Below the pieces are notes generated by a model. It did not search any database, had not been told where the DNA came from, and saw only the letters and a list, made by a program, of their open reading frames with translations. The position numbers were made by a program, and so were the translations under genes. Positions 12,289-21,429 of a stretch of DNA of 64,000 nucleotides are shown here, piece after piece (position 1 is the stretch's first letter; the number at the start of each line of letters is the position of its first letter). The stretch lies in NCBI RefSeq assembly GCF_024539815.1, contig NZ_JAHHIU010000039.1:1-64000 (forward strand), read 5' to 3'. The DNA comes from Streptomyces hayashii. Its GTDB lineage: Bacteria; Actinomycetota; Actinomycetes; Streptomycetales; Streptomycetaceae.

Positions 12289-13872
12289 ATGCCCGACGAG
12301 AAGCTTTTCCTGCGGTCGAACGCCATCATCGAGCCGCTGGTGGACAGGTTCTTCGCCTGGCCGTACACCGTCGCGCCGGTGCAGGCGGCGATGAACCTCG
12401 CGTTCCTGCAGCTGCCGCTGCTGGAGTCCTACCTGCAGTCCCCGGCGGTACACGTCGCGGCGAGCCACAACCCCGAGCTGCGCGGTGGTTACTTCGTCAA
12501 CATCCCGGAGTCGCGCGCGGACGAGGTCCGCGACCTGGTCGCCGCGATCAAGCGCGACCGCGCCGACATGCTGCGCTTCGCCGAGGCGATCGCCGCCGGC
12601 CAGGAGATCCTGCGGGCGAACGCCACCGGATTCGACCTGACCCCGCTGTACCCGAAGATGCCCGAGGAACTGGGCGGTCTCATCGAGCTCGCCTATGACA
12701 CCGACAACCAGGCGCAGATGCGGTTCATGGAGCCGCTGGTCTACAAGAGCAAGGCCTACGACGAGTCGCGCCAGTCGGTGCAGCTCTCCCTGGAGACAGG
12801 GATCGAGCGCCCGTTCATCCTGAGCACGCCGCGCCTGCCCTCGCCGGACGTCCTGGAGCTGGACATCCCGTTCCGTCACGAGGGCCTCGCCGAGCTGTTC
12901 AAGTCCCGCGTGCGCGGCGCCACCCTCGCCCATCTGCGCGAGGCGCTCGGCCTGGACGACGCCCAGGCCGGCCGGCTGTCCGAGCTGCTGACGGACCGTC
13001 CCGGCCTCGCAGAGGACCGTCACATCGACAGCGGCGGCCGGATTCGTTACTTCGGGCACGCCTGCCTGGTCCTGCAGACGCCCGAGGCGGCGATCGTCAC
13101 CGACCCGTTCATCAGCGCCGACAGCACCGCCGGCGACCGCTACACGCTGGACGATCTGCCGGACCACATCGACCTGGTGCTGATCACCCACGGCCACCAG
13201 GACCACATCGTCCTGGAGACCCTGCTCCAGCTGCGCGGCCGCCTCGGCGCGATCGTGGTCCCCCGCTCCTCGCGCGGCAACCTCGCCGATCCGTCCATGG
13301 CGCTGATGCTCCGTCACCAGGGCTTCGACGTGATCGAGGTCGACGACTTCGACGAGGTCGAGTTCCCCGGCGGCAAGATCACGGCGACGCCTTTCCTCGG
13401 AGAGCACTGCGACCTGGACATCCGCGCCAAGTCCACCTACTGGGCCGAGCTGGCCGGCAAGAAGGTCTTCATCGGAGCCGACTCCTCCGGCATCGAGCCC
13501 TCGCTCTACCGCTACATCAAGGAGCACCTGGGCACCGCCGACATCGCCTTCCTCGGCATGGAGTGCGACGGCGCCCCGCTGACCTGGCTCTACCAGGCGC
13601 TGCTGACCGTCCCCATCTCCAAGAAGATGAGCAACTCCCGCAAGCTCTCCGGCTCCAACGCCGAGCAGGCCGCCGCCATCATGACCGAGCTCGGCGCCCG
13701 GGAGGCGTACATCTACGCCATGGGCGAGGAGGACTGGCTCGGCCACGTGATGGCCACCACCTACACCCCGGACACCTACCAGCTCAAGCAGATCGACGAG
13801 TTCCTCGCCTGGTGCAAGGACCGCGACATCAAGGCCGGCCACCTCTTCAAGCAGCAGGAGTGGCGCTGGTAG
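12289..13872 (+). CDS. CmlA-type diiron beta-hydroxylase acting on carrier-bound amino acids
   Basis: About 527 residues: an N-terminal domain of roughly 240 residues, then a metallo-beta-lactamase fold. The metal motif is His301-x-His303-x-Asp305-His306, followed by Glu372 and Asp398. The extra glutamate and the overall size and spacing match CmlA of chloramphenicol synthesis, which uses a diiron centre and O2 to hydroxylate the beta carbon of an aromatic amino acid loaded on a synthetase. The Phe-like A1 residue is the natural candidate substrate; the Asp residue is less likely. ATG 12289 fits the GAGAGG ribosome site seven bases upstream; GTG 12283 is an alternative. Preceded by a StrR-like box. 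Family call is strong; the substrate is inferred. Confidence 0.85.
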   Translation: MPDEKLFLRSNAIIEPLVDRFFAWPYTVAPVQAAMNLAFLQLPLLESYLQSPAVHVAASHNPELRGGYFVNIPESRADEVRDLVAAIKRDRADMLRFAEAIAAGQEILRANATGFDLTPLYPKMPEELGGLIELAYDTDNQAQMRFMEPLVYKSKAYDESRQSVQLSLETGIERPFILSTPRLPSPDVLELDIPFRHEGLAELFKSRVRGATLAHLREALGLDDAQAGRLSELLTDRPGLAEDRHIDSGGRIRYFGHACLVLQTPEAAIVTDPFISADSTAGDRYTLDDLPDHIDLVLITHGHQDHIVLETLLQLRGRLGAIVVPRSSRGNLADPSMALMLRHQGFDVIEVDDFDEVEFPGGKITATPFLGEHCDLDIRAKSTYWAELAGKKVFIGADSSGIEPSLYRYIKEHLGTADIAFLGMECDGAPLTWLYQALLTVPISKKMSNSRKLSGSNAEQAAAIMTELGAREAYIYAMGEEDWLGHVMATTYTPDTYQLKQIDEFLAWCKDRDIKAGHLFKQQEWRW

Positions 13873-13895
13873 CCACCCGGTGTCGGCAGGGCCCG

Positions 13896-13950
13896 TCGGG
13901 GCGGGACGCCGGGCCTTCGTGACCTGCGAAGCCCGGGGCCCCGCCCCGTC
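13896..13950 (+). terminator. GC-rich hairpin after the hydroxylase gene
   Basis: Nested inverted repeat with inner arms GCCGGGCCTTCG and CGAAGCCCGGGGC, flanked by GGGGCGGG/CCCCGCCCC. It may reduce read-through into the Hpg genes. Imperfect stem. Confidence 0.5.
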
Positions 13951-14027
13951 CGTCCGTCCGGATCCCGAAGCCACGTCACTCACGGAACGCCATCGGCCGG
14001 CAGGCCGTTCAGGAGGTAGGTAGCACC

Positions 14028-15044
14028 ATGGATGTGCAGGACCTCGTCTACGCCGAACTGTTCACTTCGGACAAAGTCTCCACCGCCGACTACTTCGTCT
14101 CCGCCCTGGGCTTCAGCAGGGTCGCGGACGCGGTGGAGACCGACCGCAGCTCGGTGCTGCTGCGCCAGGGCGACGTGCAGCTGGTGATCACCTCGGGCCG
14201 CGGCACCTGGCGCTTCCTCGACAGCCACGGCGAGGGCATCGCCGATCTCGCCTTCAGCTGTGACGATCCGACGGCGGTCGGCGAGCGGGCGGTGGCGGCC
14301 GGCGCCGCGCGGCTGGAATCGGCCCGCGGCACCACCGTGGTCTCCGGCTTCGGCGGCGTCGCCCACACCCTGCTCAGGCCTGCCGTCCGTCCGGGCGAAG
14401 CGCTCGCCGACGGCCGCAGGTGGACACCCTGCCCCCACACGCCGTCCGCCGCGCCCGCGATCCGACTGCTCGACCACGTCGCGGTCTGTCTCGCGGGCGG
14501 CACCCTCGACTGGTACGCCGACTACTACCGGGACGCGTTCGGCTTCTCCCGGTACTCCTCCGAGTACGTCGCCGTCGGCGGGCAGGCGATGGACTCCGTC
14601 GTGGTGCGCAGCGCCTCCGGCCGTGTCACCTTCACCCTGGTCGCACCGGATCCGGCCAAGGAGCCCGGCCAGCTCGACACCTTCCTGGAGCGCAACGGCG
14701 GCCCGGGCGTGCAGCACCTCGCCTTCCTCGTCGACGACATCATCGCGGCGGTCGGCGAGGCCCGGGACCTCGGCGTGGAATTCCTCGCCACCCCCGACAC
14801 GTACTACGACGTGCTCGCCGAGCGCTTCGACGGGGACACCGACCGGATAGCCGAGCTGCGCAAGGCGCAGGTGCTGGCCGACCGGGACGAGTGGGGCCAC
14901 CTGCTGCAGTTGTTCACCCGCTCGCCCTACGAGCGCAACACCCTCTTCTTCGAGCTCATCCAGCGCGAGGGCTCGCGGGGTTTCGGCAGCGCCAACATCC
15001 GGGCTCTGTACGAGGCCGTCGAGCGGGACCGGCTGACCTCCTGA
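14028..15044 (+). CDS. hmaS: 4-hydroxymandelate synthase (HmaS), first committed step to 4-hydroxyphenylglycine
   Basis: 338 residues, two-domain vicinal-oxygen-chelate fold related to 4-hydroxyphenylpyruvate dioxygenase. The iron triad is visible as His150 (LLDHVAV), His230 (VQHLAF) and Glu309 (FFELIQ). HmaS converts 4-hydroxyphenylpyruvate and O2 to 4-hydroxymandelate. The relative hydroxyphenylpyruvate dioxygenase makes homogentisate, but the shorter length and the directly following hydroxymandelate oxidase/aminotransferase gene point to HmaS. AGGAGG lies 11 bases before the ATG. The stop overlaps the next ATG (TGATG), so the two are translationally coupled. A prephenate dehydrogenase, often found with these genes, is not in the window. 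Confidence 0.92.
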   Translation: MDVQDLVYAELFTSDKVSTADYFVSALGFSRVADAVETDRSSVLLRQGDVQLVITSGRGTWRFLDSHGEGIADLAFSCDDPTAVGERAVAAGAARLESARGTTVVSGFGGVAHTLLRPAVRPGEALADGRRWTPCPHTPSAAPAIRLLDHVAVCLAGGTLDWYADYYRDAFGFSRYSSEYVAVGGQAMDSVVVRSASGRVTFTLVAPDPAKEPGQLDTFLERNGGPGVQHLAFLVDDIIAAVGEARDLGVEFLATPDTYYDVLAERFDGDTDRIAELRKAQVLADRDEWGHLLQLFTRSPYERNTLFFELIQREGSRGFGSANIRALYEAVERDRLTS

Positions 15045-17482
15045 TGGACGGCACCGGCGCCATGACAGCCAGCCCGCTGACCCTCGCCGATTACGAGGTC
15101 CTGGCCCGCTCCCGGCTGGATCCCGCCGTCTGGGACTTCCTCGCGGGCGGCGCGGGGGAGGAGCGCACCCTCGCCGCCAACCTGGCCGTGTTCGAGCGCC
15201 TCCGGCTGCGCCCCAGGGTTCTGACCGGCGGCGGCGCGCCCGCCACGGCCGCCCGGATCCTCGGCCGGACCTGGCCCCTGCCGCTCGGCGTCGCACCCAT
15301 GGCCTACCACCGGCTGGCCCACCCGGAGGGCGAGGTCGCCACCGCCCGCGGCGCCGGCCGGCTCGGAGTCCCGCTGGTCGTCAGCACCTTCGCGAGCCAC
15401 ACCTTCGAGTCCATCGCCGCGGCCGCCGCGGCGCCGCTCTGGCTCCAGGTGTACTGCTTGCGCGATCGCGCCACCACGCGCGATCTCGTGCAGCGTGCCG
15501 AGCGGGCCGGTTTTGAGGCGCTGATGCTCACCGTGGACGCCCCGCGCCTCGGCCGCCGACTGCGCGATCTGCGCCATGACTTCCGGCTGCCGGACGGCGT
15601 CGTTCCGGCCAACCTCCCCGGCGGGGACTTCTCCTCACCCGGCGGGCACGCCCGCACCGAGTTCGATGCCACGCTGGACTGGTCGACGGTCGAGTGGCTG
15701 CGGTCCGTCAGCTCGCTGCCGGTGCTGGTGAAGGGCGTCCTGACCGCCGAGGACGCCCGCCTGGCGCTCGCCGCCGGGGTGGACGGCATCGTGGTGTCCA
15801 ACCACGGCGGGCGCCAACTGGACGGCGCCCCGGCCACGCTGGAGGCGCTGCCGGAGATCGCGCAGGCGGTCGCGGGCGCCCGCCCCCTGCTGCTCGACGG
15901 CGGGGTGCGACGCGGCGCGGACGTCCTCGCGGCACTGGCCCTGGGCGCCGACGCCGTCCTGCTCGGGCGGCCGGTGCTGCACGGGCTGGCCGTGAACGGG
16001 GCACAGGGCGTCGAGCACCTCCTCGGCCTCCTCGCCGAGGAGCTGACCGAGGCGATGACACTCACCGGCACCGCCTCGATCGCCGCGGCCGGGCCGAAGC
16101 TGGTGGCCATGGCGGACCCGCCGAGCCCTCCGCCGACGCTCCGGCGCGCTGCCGCCCAGCGGGCCCGCCCGGCGGGGGACCTGTCCCGGGACGAACTGCA
16201 CGGCAGCGTCACCGACCCGGTGCTCGACACCATGAACTTCCTCAACGAGGTCACCCAGCGCTATCCCGAGGCGATCTCCTTCGCACCGGGCCGCCCCTAC
16301 GCCGGGTTCTTCGAGACCGAGCAGATCTTCACGTACCTGCGCCGCTACCTGGACCATCTGGCCGAGGGCGGCGCCACACCCGAGGACATCCGCTCGGCGC
16401 TCTTCCAGTACGGCCCGACAGCCGGCCGGATCCGCGAGCTGATCGCCGACACACTGCGGGCCGACGAGGGCATCGACGTGCCCGCCGAGTCCATCGTGGT
16501 GACGGTCGGCGCCCAAGAGGCGATGCTCATCGCCCTCCGGGCCCTCATCTCCGGTCCTGAGGATGTGCTCCTCGTCTCCAGCCCCTGCTACGTGGGCATC
16601 ACCGGCGCGGCGCGGCTGTTCGACATCGTGCCGACGGCCGTCCCGGAGGCGCCGGACGGATTTCACTGCGCCGACCTGGAAACGGCGATCCTCGACGAGC
16701 GGGCGCGCGGCCGACGCCCCCGGGCGTTCTACATCGTGCCGGACCACTCCAACCCGTCCGGGACGACGATGTCGCTCGCACAGCGCCGGGAGCTGCTCGC
16801 ACTCGCGGAGCGCCACGACGTCCTGATCCTGGAGGACAGCCCGTACCGGATGGTCAGCCCGGGCCGGCAGCTGCCGACCCTGAAGTCGCTCGACCGTTCA
16901 CGGCGCGTCGTCCACCTCGGTTCGCTCTCCAAGACACTCTTCCCGGGCGCCCGGGTGGGCTTCGCGGTCGCCGACCAGGTGGTCGTGGGCGCGGACGGCG
17001 CCACTGGCCTGCTGGCGGACGAGCTCGCCCGGATCAAGAGCATGGTGACCGTGAACACCTCGCCGGTCAGCCAGGCGGTGGTGGCCGGGATGCTGCTCGC
17101 CGCCGGAGGGCGGACCGCGGAGTTCAACGCCGGGACGGCGGCCTACTACGGGGACGCCATGCGGTCCACCCTTCGCGAGCTCGACCGGTGCTTCCCCGAG
17201 CCGGAGCGGGCGGCGCTCCGCGTCCGCTGGAACGCGCCGACCGGGGGCTTCTTCCTGGCCGTCGACGTGCCCTTCGAGGCGGACAACGCGGCCCTGGAGC
17301 TCGCCGCGGAGAAGTTCGGGGTCATCTGGACGCCGATGTCGTACTTCTTTCCGCAGGGCGGCGGCGAGCGCAGCCTGCGGCTCTCGGTCAGCTACCTGAC
17401 GCAGCCCCAGATCGCCGAGGGCGTCGGGCGGCTCGCCGACTTCATCCGCTTCGCGGCCGACGCAGTACCTGAACCGACCTGA
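15044..17482 (+). CDS. Fused 4-hydroxymandelate oxidase and 4-hydroxyphenylglycine aminotransferase (Hmo-HpgT)
   Basis: 812 residues in one uninterrupted frame. Residues 1-355 are an FMN-dependent alpha-hydroxyacid oxidase with the catalytic motif SNHGGRQL (His254) and the FMN-binding DGGVRRG loop. A linker rich in Pro, Ala and Arg follows. Residues 390-812 are a fold-type I aminotransferase with the PLP lysine at 630 (SLSKTLFPGARVGF). The protein would oxidize 4-hydroxymandelate to 4-hydroxybenzoylformate and transaminate it to Hpg, completing the pathway begun by HmaS. In vancomycin- and CDA-type clusters these are separate proteins; I recall a similar fusion in at least one Hpg cluster (enduracidin). 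The start overlaps the hmaS stop; ATG 15062 is an alternative. Confidence 0.93.
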   Translation: MDGTGAMTASPLTLADYEVLARSRLDPAVWDFLAGGAGEERTLAANLAVFERLRLRPRVLTGGGAPATAARILGRTWPLPLGVAPMAYHRLAHPEGEVATARGAGRLGVPLVVSTFASHTFESIAAAAAAPLWLQVYCLRDRATTRDLVQRAERAGFEALMLTVDAPRLGRRLRDLRHDFRLPDGVVPANLPGGDFSSPGGHARTEFDATLDWSTVEWLRSVSSLPVLVKGVLTAEDARLALAAGVDGIVVSNHGGRQLDGAPATLEALPEIAQAVAGARPLLLDGGVRRGADVLAALALGADAVLLGRPVLHGLAVNGAQGVEHLLGLLAEELTEAMTLTGTASIAAAGPKLVAMADPPSPPPTLRRAAAQRARPAGDLSRDELHGSVTDPVLDTMNFLNEVTQRYPEAISFAPGRPYAGFFETEQIFTYLRRYLDHLAEGGATPEDIRSALFQYGPTAGRIRELIADTLRADEGIDVPAESIVVTVGAQEAMLIALRALISGPEDVLLVSSPCYVGITGAARLFDIVPTAVPEAPDGFHCADLETAILDERARGRRPRAFYIVPDHSNPSGTTMSLAQRRELLALAERHDVLILEDSPYRMVSPGRQLPTLKSLDRSRRVVHLGSLSKTLFPGARVGFAVADQVVVGADGATGLLADELARIKSMVTVNTSPVSQAVVAGMLLAAGGRTAEFNAGTAAYYGDAMRSTLRELDRCFPEPERAALRVRWNAPTGGFFLAVDVPFEADNAALELAAEKFGVIWTPMSYFFPQGGGERSLRLSVSYLTQPQIAEGVGRLADFIRFAADAVPEPT

Positions 17483-17525
17483 ACCGGGTCGGAGCGATCA
17501 GACGCCCCGCACCGCTGCACACAGG

Positions 17526-17558
17526 AGGAAGGGCCCGCCGGGGAGGCGGGCCCTTCCT
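17526..17558. terminator. Strong hairpin between convergent Hpg and Dap genes
   Basis: Fourteen-base perfect stem (AGGAAGGGCCCGCC and its complement) with a 5-base loop, between the Hmo-HpgT stop (17482) and the convergent sbnB-like stop (17582). Confidence 0.85.
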
Positions 17559-17581
17559 CATGCACGGTGCCGTGACCGGTC

Positions 17582-18607
17582 TCAGCCGTAGCGCTTCATC
17601 TCGTGGAAGAAGTCGGGAACGGTCAGAAGGTCCCCGGCGGCGCCGACCTCGTCGTAGACGAACTTGGCCACCGCCAGGTCCAGTACGCCCAGGCCGAACG
17701 GGGAGAACACGACCGGCCGGTCCGCCGGCGGAGCGGTCCGGCCCTCCAGCAGGTCGTAGAGGGTGCCGTCGACGAAGTCCCTGTTGCCTGTGCGCTGTTC
17801 CGCCAGGTGAGGAGAGGTGTTCGCCTTCAGACAGTGGTCGACGTCGTCGACGATGTTGTACGAGGACAGGATGATCTCGGGGGAGAGGTCGCGCAGCGAG
17901 ACGTGCAGGACGAGCGGGTTGTGGGAGAACAGGGCGGGGTCCAGGATGTGCGGCTCGCCCGCCACGGTGGCCAGCACGACGAGGTCCGAACCGGCGATGA
18001 GCGACTCGGCGCCGTCGTGGATCGTGACCGGCCCCGCCCCGGCGCGGCTCAGGTACCCCTCGAAGCCCTCCGCGTGCTCCCGGGACAGGTCGAAGACGCC
18101 GACCTCCTCGAAGGCGAGGCCGCAGGCCTCCAGATAGGTGTGGACGTAACGGGCGATCAGCCCCACCCCGATGAAGCCGACCCGGCGCGGTGCCACACCC
18201 CGCCGGTCGGCCAGCGTGACCGCCGCCAGGGCGGCCGAGGCGGCGGTGCGCGAGGCGCTGATGACGGAACTCTCCAGGCAGGCCAGCGGATAGCCGGTCG
18301 CGGTGTCGTTGAGGACGACCACGGCGGAGGCACGCGGAATGCCGGCTCCTACGTTCTCCGGGAACGACGAGATCCATTTGATGCCGTGCACGTCCACGTC
18401 GCCGCCGACCGAGGCGGGCAGCGCGATGATTCGGGAGGACGGCCGCTCCGGGAAGCGCAGGAAGTACGAGTCGGGGTTCACCGTGCGGCCCTGGCCGTGC
18501 AGGCGGTATGCCTTCTCGACCACTTCGGTGACCTGCTTCTCGCGGCCGTGCAGGACGTCGACGACCTGCGCGCCGGAGATGACGGAGAAGGAGGGGGCAT
18601 GGGTCAT
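17582..18607 (-). CDS. sbnB: SbnB-type N-(2-amino-2-carboxyethyl)-glutamate dehydrogenase for Dap synthesis
   Basis: 341 residues of the ornithine cyclodeaminase/mu-crystallin family, with the NAD-binding glycine motif in GFIGVGLIARYVH. In the staphyloferrin B pathway SbnB oxidatively cleaves N-(1-amino-1-carboxy-2-ethyl)-glutamate to L-2,3-diaminopropionate plus 2-oxoglutarate. The adjoining sbnA-like gene, whose stop overlaps this start (ATGA), makes that role much more likely than ornithine cyclodeamination. The frame continues upstream to 19765, but homology begins at the ATG at 18607. Together the pair supplies Dap to the peptide. Confidence 0.92.
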   Translation of the reverse strand: MTHAPSFSVISGAQVVDVLHGREKQVTEVVEKAYRLHGQGRTVNPDSYFLRFPERPSSRIIALPASVGGDVDVHGIKWISSFPENVGAGIPRASAVVVLNDTATGYPLACLESSVISASRTAASAALAAVTLADRRGVAPRRVGFIGVGLIARYVHTYLEACGLAFEEVGVFDLSREHAEGFEGYLSRAGAGPVTIHDGAESLIAGSDLVVLATVAGEPHILDPALFSHNPLVLHVSLRDLSPEIILSSYNIVDDVDHCLKANTSPHLAEQRTGNRDFVDGTLYDLLEGRTAPPADRPVVFSPFGLGVLDLAVAKFVYDEVGAAGDLLTVPDFFHEMKRYG

Positions 18608-19587
18608 GGGTGCGGGCTCCAGTGCGGATCGGTTGACAGGTCGCCCTGGCCGAAGTGTTCGCGCAGCCAGAGGTCGTCGTAGATGGAGTTCAGATAGCGC
18701 TCGCCGAGGTCGGGGGAGATCGCCACGGCCACCGGGTCCTCGCCCGGGTACTTCTCGGCCAGCCAGCGGGCGGCGCCGCTCACCACCGTCCCGGTCGACC
18801 CGCCGAGGACGAAGCCTCGCGCGGCCATCTCGCGGCAGGTGCGGATCGTGTCGGGCTCGGACACGTGCACGACGTCGTGGATGCACGACTCGTCGACCAG
18901 CTCCGGGCGGGTGCTGGTGCCCAGGCCCGGGACCACCCGGCGCTCCGGGACACCGCCGAAGGTCACCGATCCCACGGCGTCGACGGCCACCACGGTGACG
19001 TCGGTGCGGTGCTGCCTGAAATAGCGTGCGCACCCCATGAGGGTGCCGGTGGTGCCGGCGCCGACGAACAGGACCTCCAGGTCCGGAAAGCCCTCCGCGA
19101 TGGCCGGTGCCGTCTGCTCGTAGTGCGCCCGCCAGTTGTTGGGATTGCCGTACTGGTTGAGCCACACGTAGCGGTCGCTGCCGGCGCACAGGTCGCGGAC
19201 GTACTGGATGCGGCTGTGCAGATAGCCCAGATTGGCGTCCTGCGTGCTGATCACCCGCACGTCCGCGCCCAGGGAACGCATCAGTCTTTGGGTGGTGGAG
19301 TTGCAGCGAGGGTCGGTCACGCAGACGAAGCGGTAGCCCCGGTCGGCCGCGATGATGGCCAGGGCGATGCCAAGGTTGCCCGAGGAGGACTCCACCAGAA
19401 CCGAGTCCGGTCCGATCAGACCGTCCCGCTCCGCGGCTTCCACCATGGCGACCGCGGCCTTCAGCTTGATGGACCCGGCGAAGTTGAAACCTTCGCATTT
19501 CAGGTACAACGGCGTTCCGTTCACCCGGCGCAGATCCAGGTAGAGATCCTCGACATTGAATTCGTGCGGGGAACTGATAATGGGCAT
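18604..19587 (-). CDS. sbnA: SbnA-type O-phosphoserine/glutamate condensing enzyme for Dap synthesis
   Basis: 327 residues, cysteine synthase-like fold-type II PLP enzyme. The lysine lies in GSIKLKAA, the asparagine loop in SSSGNLG, and the phosphate loop in GAGTTGT. SbnA joins O-phospho-L-serine and L-glutamate to the intermediate cleaved by SbnB. ATG 19587 follows GAGG; a GTG at 19599 is also in frame. Its stop overlaps the sbnB start, a tight two-gene operon. It diverges from the stand-alone adenylation gene, which suggests Dap is that protein's substrate. Confidence 0.92.
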   Translation of the reverse strand: MPIISSPHEFNVEDLYLDLRRVNGTPLYLKCEGFNFAGSIKLKAAVAMVEAAERDGLIGPDSVLVESSSGNLGIALAIIAADRGYRFVCVTDPRCNSTTQRLMRSLGADVRVISTQDANLGYLHSRIQYVRDLCAGSDRYVWLNQYGNPNNWRAHYEQTAPAIAEGFPDLEVLFVGAGTTGTLMGCARYFRQHRTDVTVVAVDAVGSVTFGGVPERRVVPGLGTSTRPELVDESCIHDVVHVSEPDTIRTCREMAARGFVLGGSTGTVVSGAARWLAEKYPGEDPVAVAISPDLGERYLNSIYDDLWLREHFGQGDLSTDPHWSPHP

Positions 19588-19862
19588 GTTGCCGGACACC
19601 TCGGCAGGATGGAGTGGATAGGCGGAAGCGGTCGGGACGCGACCGAAAGCCCTGCGATGGAAAAAGAGACGAGTTGGCCATCTCCGTGCACAGATATCCT
19701 GGCCTGAGCCACATTCTCATCTCCCCGGTGAGCGGGTGAATCAGGTATCCGATCGCCCCCGGCATCGATTACCGTACTTCACGGGATGTGGCCCGGCAAG
19801 ATCCGGATATTCCCTGGAAAGTTGGTAGCGGATAATTGCCGCCGATCATAAGGAGCGGATTC

Positions 19863-21341
19863 GTGACGATCGAGGAATGCCTGCTCGGCCCCGCCGGGCT
19901 CCCGGAACTGGACATCGCGCCCGAGGAGTTGCGGCGTGCCCGGGAACTGGGGCTGAGCCGCGACCACCCGGTCGACCTCGCGGACGCCGTGATCACCCAT
20001 GTGGAGCGCTTCGCCCGAGAGCCGGAGCGGATGGCCGTCCGGGACGCCCACGGCCGCCTCGGCTACGCCGAACTGGCCCAGCAGGCACGTCGGCTGGCGT
20101 CTCTGATGGAGCGTTCGGGGGCCGGCCCGGGCACGGTCGTCGCGGTCGGCGGTGAGCGCGGCGCCACGGTCGTCGCCGCCTTCCTGGCCACCGAGCTCCT
20201 CGGCGCGCTCTACCTGCCTGCGGACGGCAACTGGCCCGCCCGCCGGGTCGCGGACGTCCTCGGGACCGCGGGGGCCGTCCTGCTCCTCAACACCGACCCG
20301 GACGCCGTCCCGCCCTCGCTCGCCGAAGGCGCCGCGCAGGCCGGGGTCCCGGTCGTCCGGGCCGTCGAGGCTGCCGGCCACGAGCCCTGGCAGGGGCCGG
20401 CCCGGCTGGAGCGTCAGGACCAGCCCCGGTATGTGTTGTTCACGTCCGGCTCCACCGGCCGGCCCAAGGGGGCCGTGGTGGAGCACCAGGGCATGCTCAA
20501 CCACCTCCTCGCCAAGGTCGTCGACCTCGGGCTGACCGAGAAGGACGTGGTCGCGCAGACGGCCCCGCTCGGCTTCGACATCTCGATCTGGCAGATGCTC
20601 TGCCCGCTTCTGGTCGGCGGCGAGGTCAGCGTGGTCGCCGACGCGGTCGCCCATGATTCGGCGGCCTTCGCCCGCCTCGCCGACGAACACCGCGTCACGG
20701 TCGTCGAGTTGGTTCCCACCATGGTCCGCCTGCTGCTGGACGACCTGGCGGCGGCCGCGGAGACCGCCGGGCAGTTGGCCGGGCTGCGCTGGATGCTGGC
20801 CACCGGCGAGGAACTGCCCACCGAGGTGGCCCGCAGATGGCTCCAGGAGATGCCCCAGGCCGCGCTGGTGAACGCCTACGGCCCGACCGAGTGCTCCGAC
20901 GACGTCACCCACCACACCGTCCTCCCCTCCGACCTCGGCCTGTTGCGCCTGCCGATCGGCACTCCGGTGGTCAACACCCAGCTCTACGTGCTGCGCGGCG
21001 AGGAAGACGGCTGGCATGCCTGTGAGCCGGGCGAGACCGGGGAGTTGTTCGTCGGTGGGGTCGGTGTGGGGCGCGGATACGTCGGCGATCACGACAGGAC
21101 CCGGGACGCGTTCTTCCGCGACCCGTTCCGACAGACGCCCACCGGGCGCCTGTACCGCACCGGTGACGCGGTGAAGGTCCTCCCGCAGGGGGCGTTGCAG
21201 TACCTCGGCCGGGTCGACCGCCAAGTCAAACTCGCGGGCGTCCGGATGGAACTCGGCGAGATCGAGGCGGTCCTGCAGCGCCACCCCACGGTCGGCGCGG
21301 TCACGGTCGTCGTACACGACTTCGCGGCCGGCGGTCGCTAG
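19863..21341 (+). CDS. Stand-alone adenylation protein lacking the A9-A10 end
   Basis: 492 residues from GTG 19863, chosen for AAGGAGCG nine bases upstream. It holds the A3 motif [11 protein letters not shown] near residue 193, NAYGPTE, and A8 (GRVDRQVK to ELGEIE), then stops about 20 residues later. No carrier domain follows. The roughly 70 residues that normally carry A9 and A10, including the catalytic lysine of PNGK, are absent. Pocket code read by eye: D-I-W-E-L-T-A-D-D, with acidic residues suited to a basic amino acid. Placed back to back with the sbnA/sbnB pair, it plausibly activated Dap for loading in trans. Whether it is still active without the A10 lysine is doubtful. A StrR-like box begins nine bases after the stop. 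Confidence 0.88.
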   Translation: MTIEECLLGPAGLPELDIAPEELRRARELGLSRDHPVDLADAVITHVERFAREPERMAVRDAHGRLGYAELAQQARRLASLMERSGAGPGTVVAVGGERGATVVAAFLATELLGALYLPADGNWPARRVADVLGTAGAVLLLNTDPDAVPPSLAEGAAQAGVPVVRAVEAAGHEPWQGPARLERQDQPRYVLFTSGSTGRPKGAVVEHQGMLNHLLAKVVDLGLTEKDVVAQTAPLGFDISIWQMLCPLLVGGEVSVVADAVAHDSAAFARLADEHRVTVVELVPTMVRLLLDDLAAAAETAGQLAGLRWMLATGEELPTEVARRWLQEMPQAALVNAYGPTECSDDVTHHTVLPSDLGLLRLPIGTPVVNTQLYVLRGEEDGWHACEPGETGELFVGGVGVGRGYVGDHDRTRDAFFRDPFRQTPTGRLYRTGDAVKVLPQGALQYLGRVDRQVKLAGVRMELGEIEAVLQRHPTVGAVTVVVHDFAAGGR

Positions 21342-21350
21342 CGGTGTCCT

Positions 21351-21379
21351 GTTCAACCTGCGCCACGCCTCAGTTGGCC
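21351..21379. promoter_or_regulatory. StrR/NovG-like box just after the truncated adenylation gene
   Basis: GTTCAACCT, 11 bases, CAGTTGGCC; four mismatches from the NovG-type consensus. It sits between two convergent genes, where no start codon needs it, and may be the leftover promoter of a deleted gene. Confidence 0.5.
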
Positions 21380-21429
21380 GGTTCTGCTGAACCGGCCTGC
21401 CGGGGCGGCGCGGCCGCGTCGGCACATGC

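Noticed and set aside
17582..19765. A 727-codon minus-strand frame apparently fusing SbnB with an upstream region
   Set aside because: The first 386 codons are an off-frame reading of the sbnA gene; homology to SbnB begins at 18607 with an ATGA overlap.
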